Below, in pieces: positions 9,687-17,881 of a stretch of 64,000 nt of DNA (position 1 is the stretch's first letter; the number at the start of each line of letters is the position of its first letter). The notes beneath the pieces are model-generated. The model was not told the origin of the DNA. It did not search any database and was given only the letters and a program-made list of their open reading frames with translations. The position numbers and the translations under genes were made by a program. The DNA comes from Verrucomicrobiota bacterium (GTDB taxonomy: Bacteria; Verrucomicrobiota; Verrucomicrobiia; Verrucomicrobiales; DEV007): assembly GCA_030625775.1 (NCBI GenBank), contig DAOUQC010000006.1, positions 1 to 64,000 on the forward strand, written 5' to 3'.

Positions 9687-10988
9687 TTATACACCGTTCA
9701 TTTTCCGAAACTCATCCAGTTTCCCTATTCCCTCGTAAAATTTGATTTCATCCTCGCCCGCAGCCAGCAAAGCCACTTTCACCTCGTCCGGATCCCTCAA
9801 GCCCAACATGTGATCCTTGATCAAATCCATCTTGCTCACCTGAACCGCCATAAATTCAGCCGCCACTTCAGGAGTGGCTGCATAAGTCCCCGCCTCCTGA
9901 CCGGCTTTCAGCAGTTCGGTGAATGCCACGCCCTCACTCGCAGCCCGTGATTTGGCATCATTGATCGCATCCGTCCAGTCGCTGTGGGCAATGGAGAAAT
10001 AATCACGCATCGACTGCTTGTTATAATTCATCACATAACGCTCACCGCCATGCTCCACAAACCCAGTCGCCCTGAATGAATCCGTATCAATCGTATCGAC
10101 AAACACCACATCCTCCCCGTCCTTGGCGAACTCCCACTTAATATCCCACAAACGCAGGCCGATCTTATCCAACAAATGCCTCACAAAGCAGGCGCCCAGC
10201 ACCGCCATTTTTCCGCTTTTCACCCACATATCCCCGGTCAAGCCACTCATTACCAAGGCTTCCTGCTTGCTGACCATCCGGTCTTCTGGCTCGAATTTGC
10301 TGGTGCAATCACTCACAGGGCGTTCCAGCATCTTCCACGCTTCGAGTGCCTGACTGACCCCCAGTTCCTGCTCAAAACTTTTGCGAGCCGCTTCACCCAT
10401 CTTCAGATACTTGCGATAAACCGACGACCCGCTGGTAATCCCGAAACGCACGATGTATTCCAAAGGAATCACAAAACCGTCTTCATGGGGAAATTTTGAA
10501 TAGTCGTAGAGATGCGCTCCAAGAAACACCGTAGATTCCGGTTTCAGAATCTGATACTTACGCACCACATTGTAGGCACTTGGAGTTTCAGGCAAACCTT
10601 CGTGACACACTTCGCCACTCACCCCGTCGATCATGCCTTCGTGATGGGTGCGTGCGCCCCGCTCGCAGACGTCATCCATCGCACCAGTGAGAAGCTCATC
10701 GCGGTAGACACTGTCCAGATCCGAAGACTCACGAATGCCATCAAGCACTTCTTTCCAGACTTCAGGTTTAGCCATTTCCGAATACAACACATGGCGAAAA
10801 ACGGCGCGGGCCACATCACTTCCTGGGATCTCGAATAGAGCCCCCACATCAAAGACCGACCCCCGATTAGTGGTTTGTGTGACCATCACCGAATCATCGG
10901 ATTTGACGGCATAGAGCTTCTGAACCGATCCTGTGTAGAATGGTTCTCCCAGCTCGTTTAGAGGAATCGCAGAAGTGGCGTTGCTCAT
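9687..10988 (-). CDS. purC: SAICAR synthase, long divergent type
   Basis: Phosphoribosylaminoimidazole-succinocarboxamide synthase: joins aspartate to CAIR. The ATG at 10988 (MSNATSAIPL) gives 433 residues; the frame stays open upstream to 11087, but that extension lies in the divergent spacer and does not resemble the family. Motifs include TGSVQKLYAV, TNRGSVFDVG, and FVIPLEYIVRFGITSGSSVYRKYL, equivalent to the LVPLEVIVRN...GSS core. DTIDTDSFRA replaces the usual D-x-x-T-P-D-S-S-R element. It is longer and more divergent than the ~240-300-residue enzyme. First gene of the pur operon, 17 bp ahead of the PurS-like ORF. Confidence 0.85.
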   Translation of the reverse strand: MSNATSAIPLNELGEPFYTGSVQKLYAVKSDDSVMVTQTTNRGSVFDVGALFEIPGSDVARAVFRHVLYSEMAKPEVWKEVLDGIRESSDLDSVYRDELLTGAMDDVCERGARTHHEGMIDGVSGEVCHEGLPETPSAYNVVRKYQILKPESTVFLGAHLYDYSKFPHEDGFVIPLEYIVRFGITSGSSVYRKYLKMGEAARKSFEQELGVSQALEAWKMLERPVSDCTSKFEPEDRMVSKQEALVMSGLTGDMWVKSGKMAVLGACFVRHLLDKIGLRLWDIKWEFAKDGEDVVFVDTIDTDSFRATGFVEHGGERYVMNYNKQSMRDYFSIAHSDWTDAINDAKSRAASEGVAFTELLKAGQEAGTYAATPEVAAEFMAVQVSKMDLIKDHMLGLRDPDEVKVALLAAGEDEIKFYEGIGKLDEFRKMNGV

Positions 10989-11112
10989 GATAGGGAATAT
11001 TACGTTTGGTACGGCGACAAAAGACGCTACGGTCGCAATTGTCACGCAAAAAACACCTTGCTCCCAAAAATATAAATTCTGTTTCAAATTTTTGCATATA
11101 ACCGCTCCTGAA
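10989..11112. promoter_or_regulatory. Divergent purC / pyrD control region
   Basis: A 124-bp spacer separates the divergent starts of purC (minus) and pyrD (plus), the only place where both de novo purine and pyrimidine transcripts can begin. It contains AT-rich patches (around 11063-11100) but I cannot assign -10/-35 boxes with confidence. No clear operator palindrome was seen. Shared control of both nucleotide pathways from one spacer is an inference. Confidence 0.5.
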
Positions 11113-12141
11113 ATGCCAGATTTTTACAAATTAGCCCAAAAAGTTTTATTCTCACTGGAACCAGAGACGGCTCATCACCTCACCCTGAGTGGAGCTAATT
11201 TTGCCAATCAATTAGGACTGCTATCACTCCTGTGTGGCAAAGCCCCCCAATCCCCCCCCGTCGAGGTGATGGGTTTGCAGTTTCCCAATCGCATCGGGCT
11301 GGCTGCCGGAATGGATAAGTCAGGTCGTGCGGTGGCCGCCTTTGGCACCTTGGGTTTTGGTCACGTTGAGATCGGCACCATCACCCCGCGCGCCCAAGCG
11401 GGCAATGAGCAACCCCGGCTCTTCCGCTTACTCGAACACCAGGCCATTATCAACCGTATGGGTTTCAACAATCCCGGCATGGAAACCGTATTGGGAAATC
11501 TCGAAAAATCGCGCCAGGGTTTCAAGGGTATTGTCGGCATCAACATTGGCAAAAACTTCGATACTCCGAATGAAAATGCCCTCGATGATTACCTGACCTG
11601 CTTCCGGCAGGCTTACGCGGCGGCAGACTACATTGCCATCAATCTATCCTCTCCCAATACCAAGGGCTTGCGCGACCTGCAGGCGGCAGATACCACCCGC
11701 GAGCTGATCAATGCGCTGCAGGATGAACGAACAAAACTCGCCCCCGCCCACAAGGACCGCATGGTTCCGATTGCCATCAAAATCGCGCCCGACCTCAGCG
11801 ACGAACACATCGACGATCTCGCTGCTGTTTTCAGTGAAACCCAAATCGACGGTGTCATTGCTACCAATACCACCATCGACCGCCAGGCCGTCGCCGGCCA
11901 CCCTCTCGCCGAAGAAGGAGGCGGACTCAGCGGACGCCCCGTGACCCAACGCTCGACCGAAGTCATTCGACAACTGTGTAAGAACCTCGACTCATCCATC
12001 CCCATCATCGGAGTCGGCGGCATCTTTACCGCTGAAGATGCCCGCGATAAACTCGACGCCGGAGCTAGTCTCGTCCAAATTTACACGGGCCTCATTTACC
12101 AGGGCCCCGCCCTCATCCACGAAATCATTAAGCTTCACTAA
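11113..12141 (+). CDS. pyrD: Dihydroorotate dehydrogenase (quinone), class 2
   Basis: Oxidises dihydroorotate to orotate with quinone, at the inner membrane; fourth step of pyrimidine synthesis. The ATG at 11113 (MPDFYKLAQKVLF) gives 342 residues, standard for class 2, including the N-terminal membrane-associating helix (FYKLAQKVLFSLEPETAH). Motifs: NRIGLAAGMDKSG, IINRMGFNNPG, INLSSPNTKGLR with the catalytic Ser, ATNTTIDR and GVGGIFTAEDA. The open frame extends upstream to 10975, but that part lies in the control spacer. Divergent from the pur operon; the next plus-strand gene starts 85 bp later. Confidence 0.96.
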   Translation: MPDFYKLAQKVLFSLEPETAHHLTLSGANFANQLGLLSLLCGKAPQSPPVEVMGLQFPNRIGLAAGMDKSGRAVAAFGTLGFGHVEIGTITPRAQAGNEQPRLFRLLEHQAIINRMGFNNPGMETVLGNLEKSRQGFKGIVGINIGKNFDTPNENALDDYLTCFRQAYAAADYIAINLSSPNTKGLRDLQAADTTRELINALQDERTKLAPAHKDRMVPIAIKIAPDLSDEHIDDLAAVFSETQIDGVIATNTTIDRQAVAGHPLAEEGGGLSGRPVTQRSTEVIRQLCKNLDSSIPIIGVGGIFTAEDARDKLDAGASLVQIYTGLIYQGPALIHEIIKLH

Positions 12142-12226
12142 GCGAAATTTGTGGGAGCGGGGAGTAAATTTTAACTTTGTCGGCTGGTTTTTCTCGTTTA
12201 CATTTTTTTGTTCACCCTCCCTCCCC

Positions 12227-13708
12227 ATGCAAAAAATAATTTTTATTGTCACACTGTTCCTGACTACTTGCAGCCTTCTCACTTCGCAAAGCTCAGCGAC
12301 CGAGATATTGATTGGCGCCGCAAGTGCCGACATCACTCCTGATGAACCCGTGCCGCTGACCGGTTATCGTTCCGTGCGCATTTCAACCGGCATTCTCAGC
12401 CGGTGCAAAGCAAACGTGTTAGCTATCGAAAGCCGCGATGGAGAACACGTCATCGACCAGGCGATCTTGGTGGCTTGTGATCTATGCGTGATCCGCCCTG
12501 GGATTCAGGACGGCTTTCGAAAATATGTCGCTAAGCGTTTGCCTGATTTTGATATCACCAAACTCTTCCTGACAGCCACGCACACCCATGCGGCTCCGGT
12601 GCTGCTGCAGGATCGCTACAATGAAAAAGACTACGGTGACGCCATGCAGCCCAAGGAGTATGTGCCATTCATGTTTGAACGCATGGCAGAGGCTGTGGAA
12701 AAGGCATGGAATGAACGCAAGCTTGGCGCAATGGCATGGGGTTTGGGCAACGCCGTCGTGGCCTCGAACCGCCGGGCAGTGTTCAGCAATGGAAAGGCTA
12801 AAATGTATGGCAATACCAACAGCTCGACATTTCGCCGCATCGAAGGTTTTCAGGATCATGCCGTCGATTTCCTCTGTTTCTATGATGATCAAAAAAAGCT
12901 CAAGTCAATCGCCATCACCCTGGCTTGTCCTTCTCAATCGGTACAGGGATCCAAGCTCAGCGCCGATTTCTGGCATGATGTTCGCCAGCTGATTCATGAA
13001 CGCCATGGTAAAGACATCACAATCCTGGGTTTCTGCGCCCCGGCCGGCGATCAATCACCGCATCTCTTGTACCGTAAAAAAAGCGAAGCCCGCATGGATC
13101 GCTTACGCAAATTGACCAGGACCCAGGAATTCGGGAGGCGGATCGCCAATTCTTTTGATGATGTTCGCGAGGTCATCGAACAGGATATTCGCAGCGACAT
13201 TCCCATGACCCATTTGGTCGACTTGATAGATCTGCCGGGCCTCAAGGTCAAAAAATCTGAATACGAAATCGCCAGAAAAATCTGTGACGCCCTAGATGCC
13301 AAGGACAAGATGGTAGGTCCTGACTGGTGGACACGCCATTTTTATGGCTACGTGCTTGATCGCTATGAGGCACAACAAAAAGCCGATCCGCTATATCCCC
13401 TGGAACTGCATACCATTCGTCTCGGGGACGTCGCCATCGCCACCAACCCTTTCGAACTCTACGTAGACTACGGTGTCCAGATCCAGGCCCGCAGTCCGGC
13501 AGAGCAAACAATTCTGATCCAGTTGGCTGCACCGCTGGATTTTGGTTATTATGTGCCAACACCACGCGCCATTGAAGCCGGCGGCTACAGCGCTGAAGTC
13601 ACTCATAACCTCATCGGGCCAAAAGGCGCTCAGATCCTGGTCGATGAAACGCTTAGATCGATTAATAAATTGTGGCCCGAGTCAGAAAAAAAACCTGCCA
13701 AACCTTGA
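12227..13708 (+). CDS. Secreted neutral/alkaline ceramidase-like hydrolase
   Basis: 493 residues from ATG 12227, starting with a clean signal peptide (about residues 1-24, ending near SSATE). The body matches the neutral/alkaline non-lysosomal ceramidase N-terminal domain family: IGAASADITPDEPVPLTGY at the start, a metal-binding TATHTHAAPV loop and GNAVVASNRRAVFSNG. The family hydrolyses amide bonds of ceramides, but PVC bacteria carry many secreted paralogs of unknown substrate, so specificity is not known. An upstream in-frame extension to 12038 overlaps pyrD and lacks a signal peptide, so it was not chosen. A related but broken copy lies at 29823-31840. Confidence 0.85.
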   Translation: MQKIIFIVTLFLTTCSLLTSQSSATEILIGAASADITPDEPVPLTGYRSVRISTGILSRCKANVLAIESRDGEHVIDQAILVACDLCVIRPGIQDGFRKYVAKRLPDFDITKLFLTATHTHAAPVLLQDRYNEKDYGDAMQPKEYVPFMFERMAEAVEKAWNERKLGAMAWGLGNAVVASNRRAVFSNGKAKMYGNTNSSTFRRIEGFQDHAVDFLCFYDDQKKLKSIAITLACPSQSVQGSKLSADFWHDVRQLIHERHGKDITILGFCAPAGDQSPHLLYRKKSEARMDRLRKLTRTQEFGRRIANSFDDVREVIEQDIRSDIPMTHLVDLIDLPGLKVKKSEYEIARKICDALDAKDKMVGPDWWTRHFYGYVLDRYEAQQKADPLYPLELHTIRLGDVAIATNPFELYVDYGVQIQARSPAEQTILIQLAAPLDFGYYVPTPRAIEAGGYSAEVTHNLIGPKGAQILVDETLRSINKLWPESEKKPAKP

Positions 13709-13786
13709 ACACCAATCAACCGCTACTGCGCATTCGATCCTCTTTACAAACCCCTGCCACCCTAAACCGCTACCACCTTCTTCCCC

Positions 13787-14176
13787 ATGTCTTCTACCAT
13801 CAACCGCACTTCCACCAAATCCATTGACCAGACCTGTGAAGATCTGCACGCCGCCGTCAGCAATCACGAGTTCGGCGTGCTGACCGTTCACGACCTGGCT
13901 CAAACCATGGCCAACAAAGGCGTCGAATTCGAGGGCCAATGCCGCATCTTCGAAGTCTGCAATCCGCATCAAGCGAAAAAAGTGCTCGAAGCCAACCCTG
14001 AAATCTCTACCGCCCTGCCCTGCCGTATTTCAGTTTACACCGAACACGGTGAGGTGAAACTTTCCACCATCAGCCCCTCCCTGATGCTCGGCATGTTCGG
14101 AGCTGAAAACATCAAGTCCGTCGCCGACGAAGTGGAGGAAACCTTGACCGCCATCATGGACGAAGCGGTGCAATAA
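13787..14176 (+). CDS. DUF302 domain protein
   Basis: 129 residues covering a single DUF302 domain, with typical features: a predicted strand-helix start, HDLAQTMANKGVEFEGQCRIFEVCNP, then KKVLEANPEISTALPCRISVYTEHGEVKLSTISP. DUF302 proteins are small, of unknown biochemical function, sometimes linked to sulfur, redox or cofactor chemistry. No signal peptide. It lies 78 bp after the ceramidase-like gene on the same strand, with a repeat-rich island just downstream. Confidence 0.85.
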   Translation: MSSTINRTSTKSIDQTCEDLHAAVSNHEFGVLTVHDLAQTMANKGVEFEGQCRIFEVCNPHQAKKVLEANPEISTALPCRISVYTEHGEVKLSTISPSLMLGMFGAENIKSVADEVEETLTAIMDEAVQ

Positions 14177-14216
14177 TTACGGCAAACGCCCACACCACAA
14201 ATGCAAATTTAACCAT

Positions 14217-14239
14217 GGGACAGAACCGTGGGACAGAAC
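14217..14239. repeat. Short tandem repeat, 13-bp period
   Basis: The decamer GGGACAGAAC occurs at 14217-14226 and again at 14230-14239. Such GGGACAGAAC motifs often mark the edge of repetitive extragenic elements in PVC genomes (from memory). It opens the repeat-rich island that runs to about 15.3 kb. Confidence 0.55.
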
Positions 14240-14287
14240 TCCGTTTCTGTCATCCTCCGTCATTCGAGAGCAGCGCCCCCTCAAGAC

Positions 14288-14434
14288 TCAAGACTTGGCT
14301 TTATCTTTATCTCCGCAACAAGCCGCTTTAGCCTCCTTGGCAGCTTTATGCTTTTCTGCACACGTCGTGCAACAACTTGGCAGAACAGCAGCGATTCCTA
14401 CGACGAAGGCGAACAGCAAAATGGTTTTTTTCAT
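14288..14434 (-). CDS. Tiny Cys-rich lipoprotein (48 aa)
   Basis: An ATG at 14434 and TGA at 14288-14290 encode 48 residues. Residues 1-20 are a classical lipoprotein signal (KK, hydrophobic core, then VLPSC with the lipidated Cys21). The mature part is only about 28 residues and holds five cysteines (C21, C22, C25, C39, C40) with CCTTC and AACCGDKDK motifs plus many Lys/Ala. This looks like a small metal- or thiol-binding lipoprotein, or an entericidin-like peptide; the latter are also tiny Lys/Ala-rich lipoproteins. No clear ribosome site was seen. Unnamed, function unknown. The coding pattern is convincing but no homology could be checked. Confidence 0.55.
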   Translation of the reverse strand: MKKTILLFAFVVGIAAVLPSCCTTCAEKHKAAKEAKAACCGDKDKAKS

Positions 14435-14586
14435 AATCTGTAATTACCCAAAGCTGACGAAGAGGTCAAACATTTTATCTGTGCTTATTTTGTCACCACT
14501 CCCAACTCAAGCTGCCCTATCTCCCACTGTATATTACCTCTAGCAGCTCCCTCTAGCTTGCTGAAAAAAAACGTCACATAGATCGA

Positions 14587-14632
14587 AAAGGGGTCAGGAG
14601 AATATTCTTGCAATTCTTTCGGTCATTTTTTG
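14587..14632 (+). repeat. 46-bp direct repeat, left copy
   Basis: Begins AAAGGGGTCAGGAGAATATT and contains the 10-bp palindrome AGAATATTCT. It recurs in the same orientation at 15013-15058 with only two mismatches. The two copies bracket one small membrane-protein ORF. Function unknown; it may be a recombination or REP-type element. Confidence 0.8.
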
Positions 14633-14643
14633 GGTCACAAGAC

Positions 14644-15039
14644 CTACATCCTCATGAGTGATTCGCAGACCATGTTAACCAATAGCGAGCAGAACCAAAT
14701 GACTCCTGCGGTAATCCAAAACGCCTTCGCGCTCCTTGCGAAGGCAAGAGTCACAATCGGTATCGAAAGCCACATTAAAAGCGCCCAAAAAATTCCTTTA
14801 TAAATGTTTCCAACCCTCCACGACACCGCAAACTCCGGATTGCTCAAAGAAGCAATCGAATCAAGAAGATACGAGAAAGCCACTGCAGGCCCGCAAAGTG
14901 CTAGCTTTAGCAATAGCAGCCTCTCCCCGAAATCCACAAACGAAAGAAGGCTCAAGCAAATGTAGCCAATCAATATTGAAAAGTGAAAAGTGAAAAGTGA
15001 GAAAGGGTCATGAAAGGGGTCAGGAGAATATTCTTGCAA
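14644..15039 (-). CDS. Small multi-pass membrane protein, repeat-bracketed
   Basis: Hypothetical protein with about four hydrophobic segments (ILIGYICLSLLSFV, LKLALCGPAVAFSYLL, GIFWALLMWLSIPIVTLAF, AFWITAGVIWFCSLLVNMV). The ATG at 15039 lies inside the right-hand direct repeat, and the first ~20 residues are encoded by the repeat and a GAAAAGT microsatellite, so they are doubtful. A TTG at 14973 would give 109 residues starting at the first membrane segment and may be the real start. I do not recognise the family. The gene is isolated and flanked on both sides by the same 46-bp repeat. Confidence 0.5.
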   Translation of the reverse strand: MQEYSPDPFHDPFSLFTFHFSILIGYICLSLLSFVDFGERLLLLKLALCGPAVAFSYLLDSIASLSNPEFAVSWRVGNIYKGIFWALLMWLSIPIVTLAFARSAKAFWITAGVIWFCSLLVNMVCESLMRM

Positions 15040-15058
15040 TTCATTCGATCATTTTTTG
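15013..15058 (+). repeat. 46-bp direct repeat, right copy
   Basis: Same element and orientation as 14587-14632, offset 426 bp, with two mismatches. Immediately upstream (about 14976-15001) is a GAAAAGT microsatellite of at least three units. The repeat supplies the ATG of the bracketed membrane-protein ORF on the minus strand. Confidence 0.8.
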
Positions 15059-15170
15059 AAATAACTTCCTTTGTTTCCGACTCTTTTCAAGCCCTCTCCT
15101 CGCTTGGCTCGCATATTGACTTACTCCTGTACCGACACCCATTTTCAAGCGTTGCGCAATCCATTTCAAA

Positions 15171-15299
15171 TCTCCGGGGTCAGTCAAGTCTCCGGGGTCA
15201 GTCAACATCTCCGGGGTCAGTCAACAAATCTTGACTAACAGTATACCTCCTAATCTCCGGGGTCAGTCAACAAATCTTGACTAACGGTATACCTCCTAA
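15171..15299. repeat. Tandem GGGGTCAGTCAA hairpin repeats in a gene-free stretch
   Basis: The 17-mer TCTCCGGGGTCAGTCAA occurs four times (15171, 15189, 15208, 15254). The last two head full 46-bp tandem units (15208-15253 and 15254-15299) that differ at one base. Each unit holds an imperfect hairpin GTCAGTCAA / TTGACTAAC. From memory, such elements resemble REPs spread by RAYT-type transposases in PVC genomes; no transposase is seen here. The rest of 15059-15396 carries no convincing gene; 15300-15396 shows only a short TCAAACGCT direct repeat. Confidence 0.8.
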
Positions 15300-15396
15300 C
15301 ATCAAACGCTCTCGCTGAAATCAAACGCTTCCGCCCCCGCCGTTAAAAAGTCGGTCCTAGAAAGCGCAAATATCATCCCAAATATTTATCTGCGGC

Positions 15397-16488
15397 TCAC
15401 TTCACATCCGCCAAACGCAAACCCAGCTTCTTCATCTCCTCAATTTGTGCTTTGGCTTTTGCATTGTCGAGTGCATTACCCTTCAGATAAATCCGCACAT
15501 AGGGAGCAAAACGTTGCCCTCCCTTCAAATCAGCTTTCAGCAAATCCACCAGCGGCTGGAGATCACTCACCTTATTGCTGGCGAGAAACAAAAAACTCAT
15601 CGGCTGGATTCCCTTGAGCGGTGCGAGGTTTGAAATCTGATTCCCTTTCAATCCAAAACTCCATACCTTGGTCAGTTTTCCAATTCCAGTGAGATCAGTG
15701 ATCTTATTGTTATCCAGATACAGGGACGAAAGTTTAGGCAAATCACACACCGGTTTGATATCAACAATCTGATTATTTGATGCGTAAAGTGATGACAGCC
15801 GTTTCAACCCCTTCAGCGCGGCCACCGACTGCACCTTGTTATTCGACACGTCGATGTATTGCAGGGCAATCACTCCCTTCAGCGGCGTCAGGTCAGCGAT
15901 CTGATTTTTTGGCAGGATCAATTGCTGCAAGCGTTTGAGATCCTTTAGCGGCCCCAGATCGACAATTGCATTATCAGCCAGATCAATGGAAGCCAGTGCT
16001 TTGCAATGCTCCAACCCGGAGAGGTTTTTAATCCCCATCCCTTTGCCTTTGATGGTAGAAACATTCTTCACATCCTCAGCTGTAATCACCTCCTTATTAT
16101 TCCGCTTGGCAAAAACCTGACGGCGCACGGCGGCTTCAAGATTTTTGTCGGGAAAAATGGCTTTCGGGGCCGGAGCAGGCGGCTTCTTCGCCGGCGTTTT
16201 TGCTGATGGTTTAACTGCAGGCTTCTTGGGGGCTGGTTTGGCAGCAGACTTGACCGCTGGTTTCTTAACTGCGGGTTTGGGAGCAGGCTTGACTACTGGT
16301 TTAGCCGCAGGTTTCACCTCCTTTTTGGCGGGAGCAGACTTGGGTGCAGCTGCTTTTTTCACCACTGGCGGTTTTTTCTCCACCTTGGCCTTTTTGTCTG
16401 CAGCCACGGATAACGACAGGGATAGACCTAAAACAAAACTCAATCCGATGCCAACAATCTTTCTCTTCTTAAAATAATACTGTCTCAT
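15397..16488 (-). CDS. Secreted leucine-rich-repeat protein with K/P/A stalk
   Basis: 363 residues. A signal peptide (residues 1-30, after RQYYFKKRKIVG) is followed by a 75-residue low-complexity stalk made of K, P, A and V (about 33-108), resembling the tail of histone H1 or a cell-wall spacer. From about 110 a cap (IFPDKNLEAAVRRQV, typical of internalin-like LRR proteins) leads into seven or so 22-residue LRRs of the type L-x-x-L-x-L-x-x-N-x-I-x-D-x-x-P-L. LRRs bind proteins or glycans; partner unknown. The Lys-rich stalk could bind envelope polyanions. Transcribed alone; next gene upstream is divergent-free repeat DNA. Confidence 0.85.
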   Translation of the reverse strand: MRQYYFKKRKIVGIGLSFVLGLSLSLSVAADKKAKVEKKPPVVKKAAAPKSAPAKKEVKPAAKPVVKPAPKPAVKKPAVKSAAKPAPKKPAVKPSAKTPAKKPPAPAPKAIFPDKNLEAAVRRQVFAKRNNKEVITAEDVKNVSTIKGKGMGIKNLSGLEHCKALASIDLADNAIVDLGPLKDLKRLQQLILPKNQIADLTPLKGVIALQYIDVSNNKVQSVAALKGLKRLSSLYASNNQIVDIKPVCDLPKLSSLYLDNNKITDLTGIGKLTKVWSFGLKGNQISNLAPLKGIQPMSFLFLASNKVSDLQPLVDLLKADLKGGQRFAPYVRIYLKGNALDNAKAKAQIEEMKKLGLRLADVK

Positions 16489-16629
16489 AATAAATCGACC
16501 ACTCTATGGTTCCAAGCCGCCAGGGCTCTCCAAGCTGACTTGCTCTTTTCTCAGACCTCCTACAACACAAGATGTTCAGCTTTTACGCCCATTCATAATC
16601 TGAACCAATCAACACTACCTGCAATTCTA

Positions 16630-17802
16630 TTATTTCTTCCCCTCATTTTCCATCAGAAAATACTCGAAAAACTGGTAGATGTGTTCATTCGACTCTTCTG
16701 TCGGGTCATGCTTGGGGCGATTGGTCATGGCTACGCGGTTTTTAAAACCAAGCAACTCATTCACTGCGATCGAGTGATTCAAAGCTCTCCATTGTTTTGG
16801 CGGATCTGCATCCCCGCCGGACACCAAAAAAGGGCGTGGTGCCATCAGGGCATGCAAATCGTGCAAATCGTCATCCTGTTCCCTCAGCTTGGCATAAATG
16901 CCAAATGCCGGATTGTCCTCGGTCACCATTCCCCTCTTCCTCCACGGCTTGGGATGATATCCCAAATACCACGGCTCCCAATAATTGGTGCCCCCGTGGG
17001 TATCACTGAAAACAATGCCCGGATCCGACCATGCGGCACAGGCAAATTTATCGTAGAGGCAGGCAGCAAACATTGCCCACTTCCCCCCGTAAGAATGCCC
17101 CACTATGCCAATCCGTTCCGCATCCACATCCGGACGATTAGCCAAGACATGCCAGGCATTGGCAGCTGCGTAACCCAACAGGGACATCGGCTGGACTTTT
17201 GCATCCCCAATGCTTGGCCAGTAGAGCGCATATTCCCTGGCTTTGGTGGTAGCCGTCGTTCCTATTGATAAAGTCACAAAACCGCGTTTGGCCAGTTGAT
17301 AAGCAAAGTCACGCAACTCATTGCCCTTTCCAATGGCCGTTTCCGGCTCATAATATACAGTGATCACTGCGGGCATTTTCCCCTTGCTGTCTTGCGGCAC
17401 CAGCAAATAACCATCGGTGCTTTCATTTGGCAGCCAACGAAAGCGAATTTTATGCTCGATGAAGTTTTCCCGCTTCTCCGAACTGACGATCTCCAGCTTC
17501 TGATCCGTGATGAGCGGTGGCCATTGCCCCATCATCCCCTGCCAGTGTTTGAGGATTTCCCGGCGCCGCTGCTCCCAGTCCTTGGCTGTCTTCACCCGGG
17601 CCCCGTCATAAAACTTCAAGGGAGAGCGGAAATCACCATAATCACCGGCATATTCCTTCGGCACCACAAAATCCGGGGCTATATATTTCCAGATTTCTTC
17701 TGCACTTTTGCCTGCCTCCTGCCCCTGGATTCCCCCTGCAAACAATCCCCACAACAGCAGCACCCCTGACAATCGCTTCATTCTGACTCCTGACTTCATC
17801 AT
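16630..17802 (-). CDS. Secreted alpha/beta-hydrolase (acetyl-xylan/glucuronoyl esterase-like)
   Basis: 390 residues with a signal peptide (KRLSGVLLLWGLFAGGIQG). The alpha/beta-hydrolase nucleophile elbow is GHSYGG, with an Asp in ALMAPRPFLVSGGDADP and a candidate His near the end (RPKHDPTEESNEHIYQF). DGYLLVPQDSKGKMPAVITVYYE is the first core strand pair. It is probably an esterase acting on plant or algal glycan decorations; the substrate is a guess. Two starts are possible: ATG 17802 and ATG 17781, each preceded by an identical GGAGTCAGA element. 79 bp divergent from the DUF1592 gene. Confidence 0.8.
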   Translation of the reverse strand: MMKSGVRMKRLSGVLLLWGLFAGGIQGQEAGKSAEEIWKYIAPDFVVPKEYAGDYGDFRSPLKFYDGARVKTAKDWEQRRREILKHWQGMMGQWPPLITDQKLEIVSSEKRENFIEHKIRFRWLPNESTDGYLLVPQDSKGKMPAVITVYYEPETAIGKGNELRDFAYQLAKRGFVTLSIGTTATTKAREYALYWPSIGDAKVQPMSLLGYAAANAWHVLANRPDVDAERIGIVGHSYGGKWAMFAACLYDKFACAAWSDPGIVFSDTHGGTNYWEPWYLGYHPKPWRKRGMVTEDNPAFGIYAKLREQDDDLHDLHALMAPRPFLVSGGDADPPKQWRALNHSIAVNELLGFKNRVAMTNRPKHDPTEESNEHIYQFFEYFLMENEGKK

Positions 17803-17881
17803 TCTGACTCCTTGCTGGTATTATTTTATTGAATCCGCTCATCAATCTAATCATGATCCGCAATCTATTCCACCTGCTTGC

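Noticed and set aside
10989..11087. N-terminal extension of purC
   Set aside because: The open frame continues, but the residues do not resemble the family and lie in the divergent promoter spacer.
12038..12226. Longer start for the ceramidase-like gene
   Set aside because: It would overlap pyrD and remove the clear signal peptide at 12227.
15171..15299. Possible CRISPR array
   Set aside because: Only two full units, directly tandem without spacers, and no cas genes; it is a hairpin repeat.
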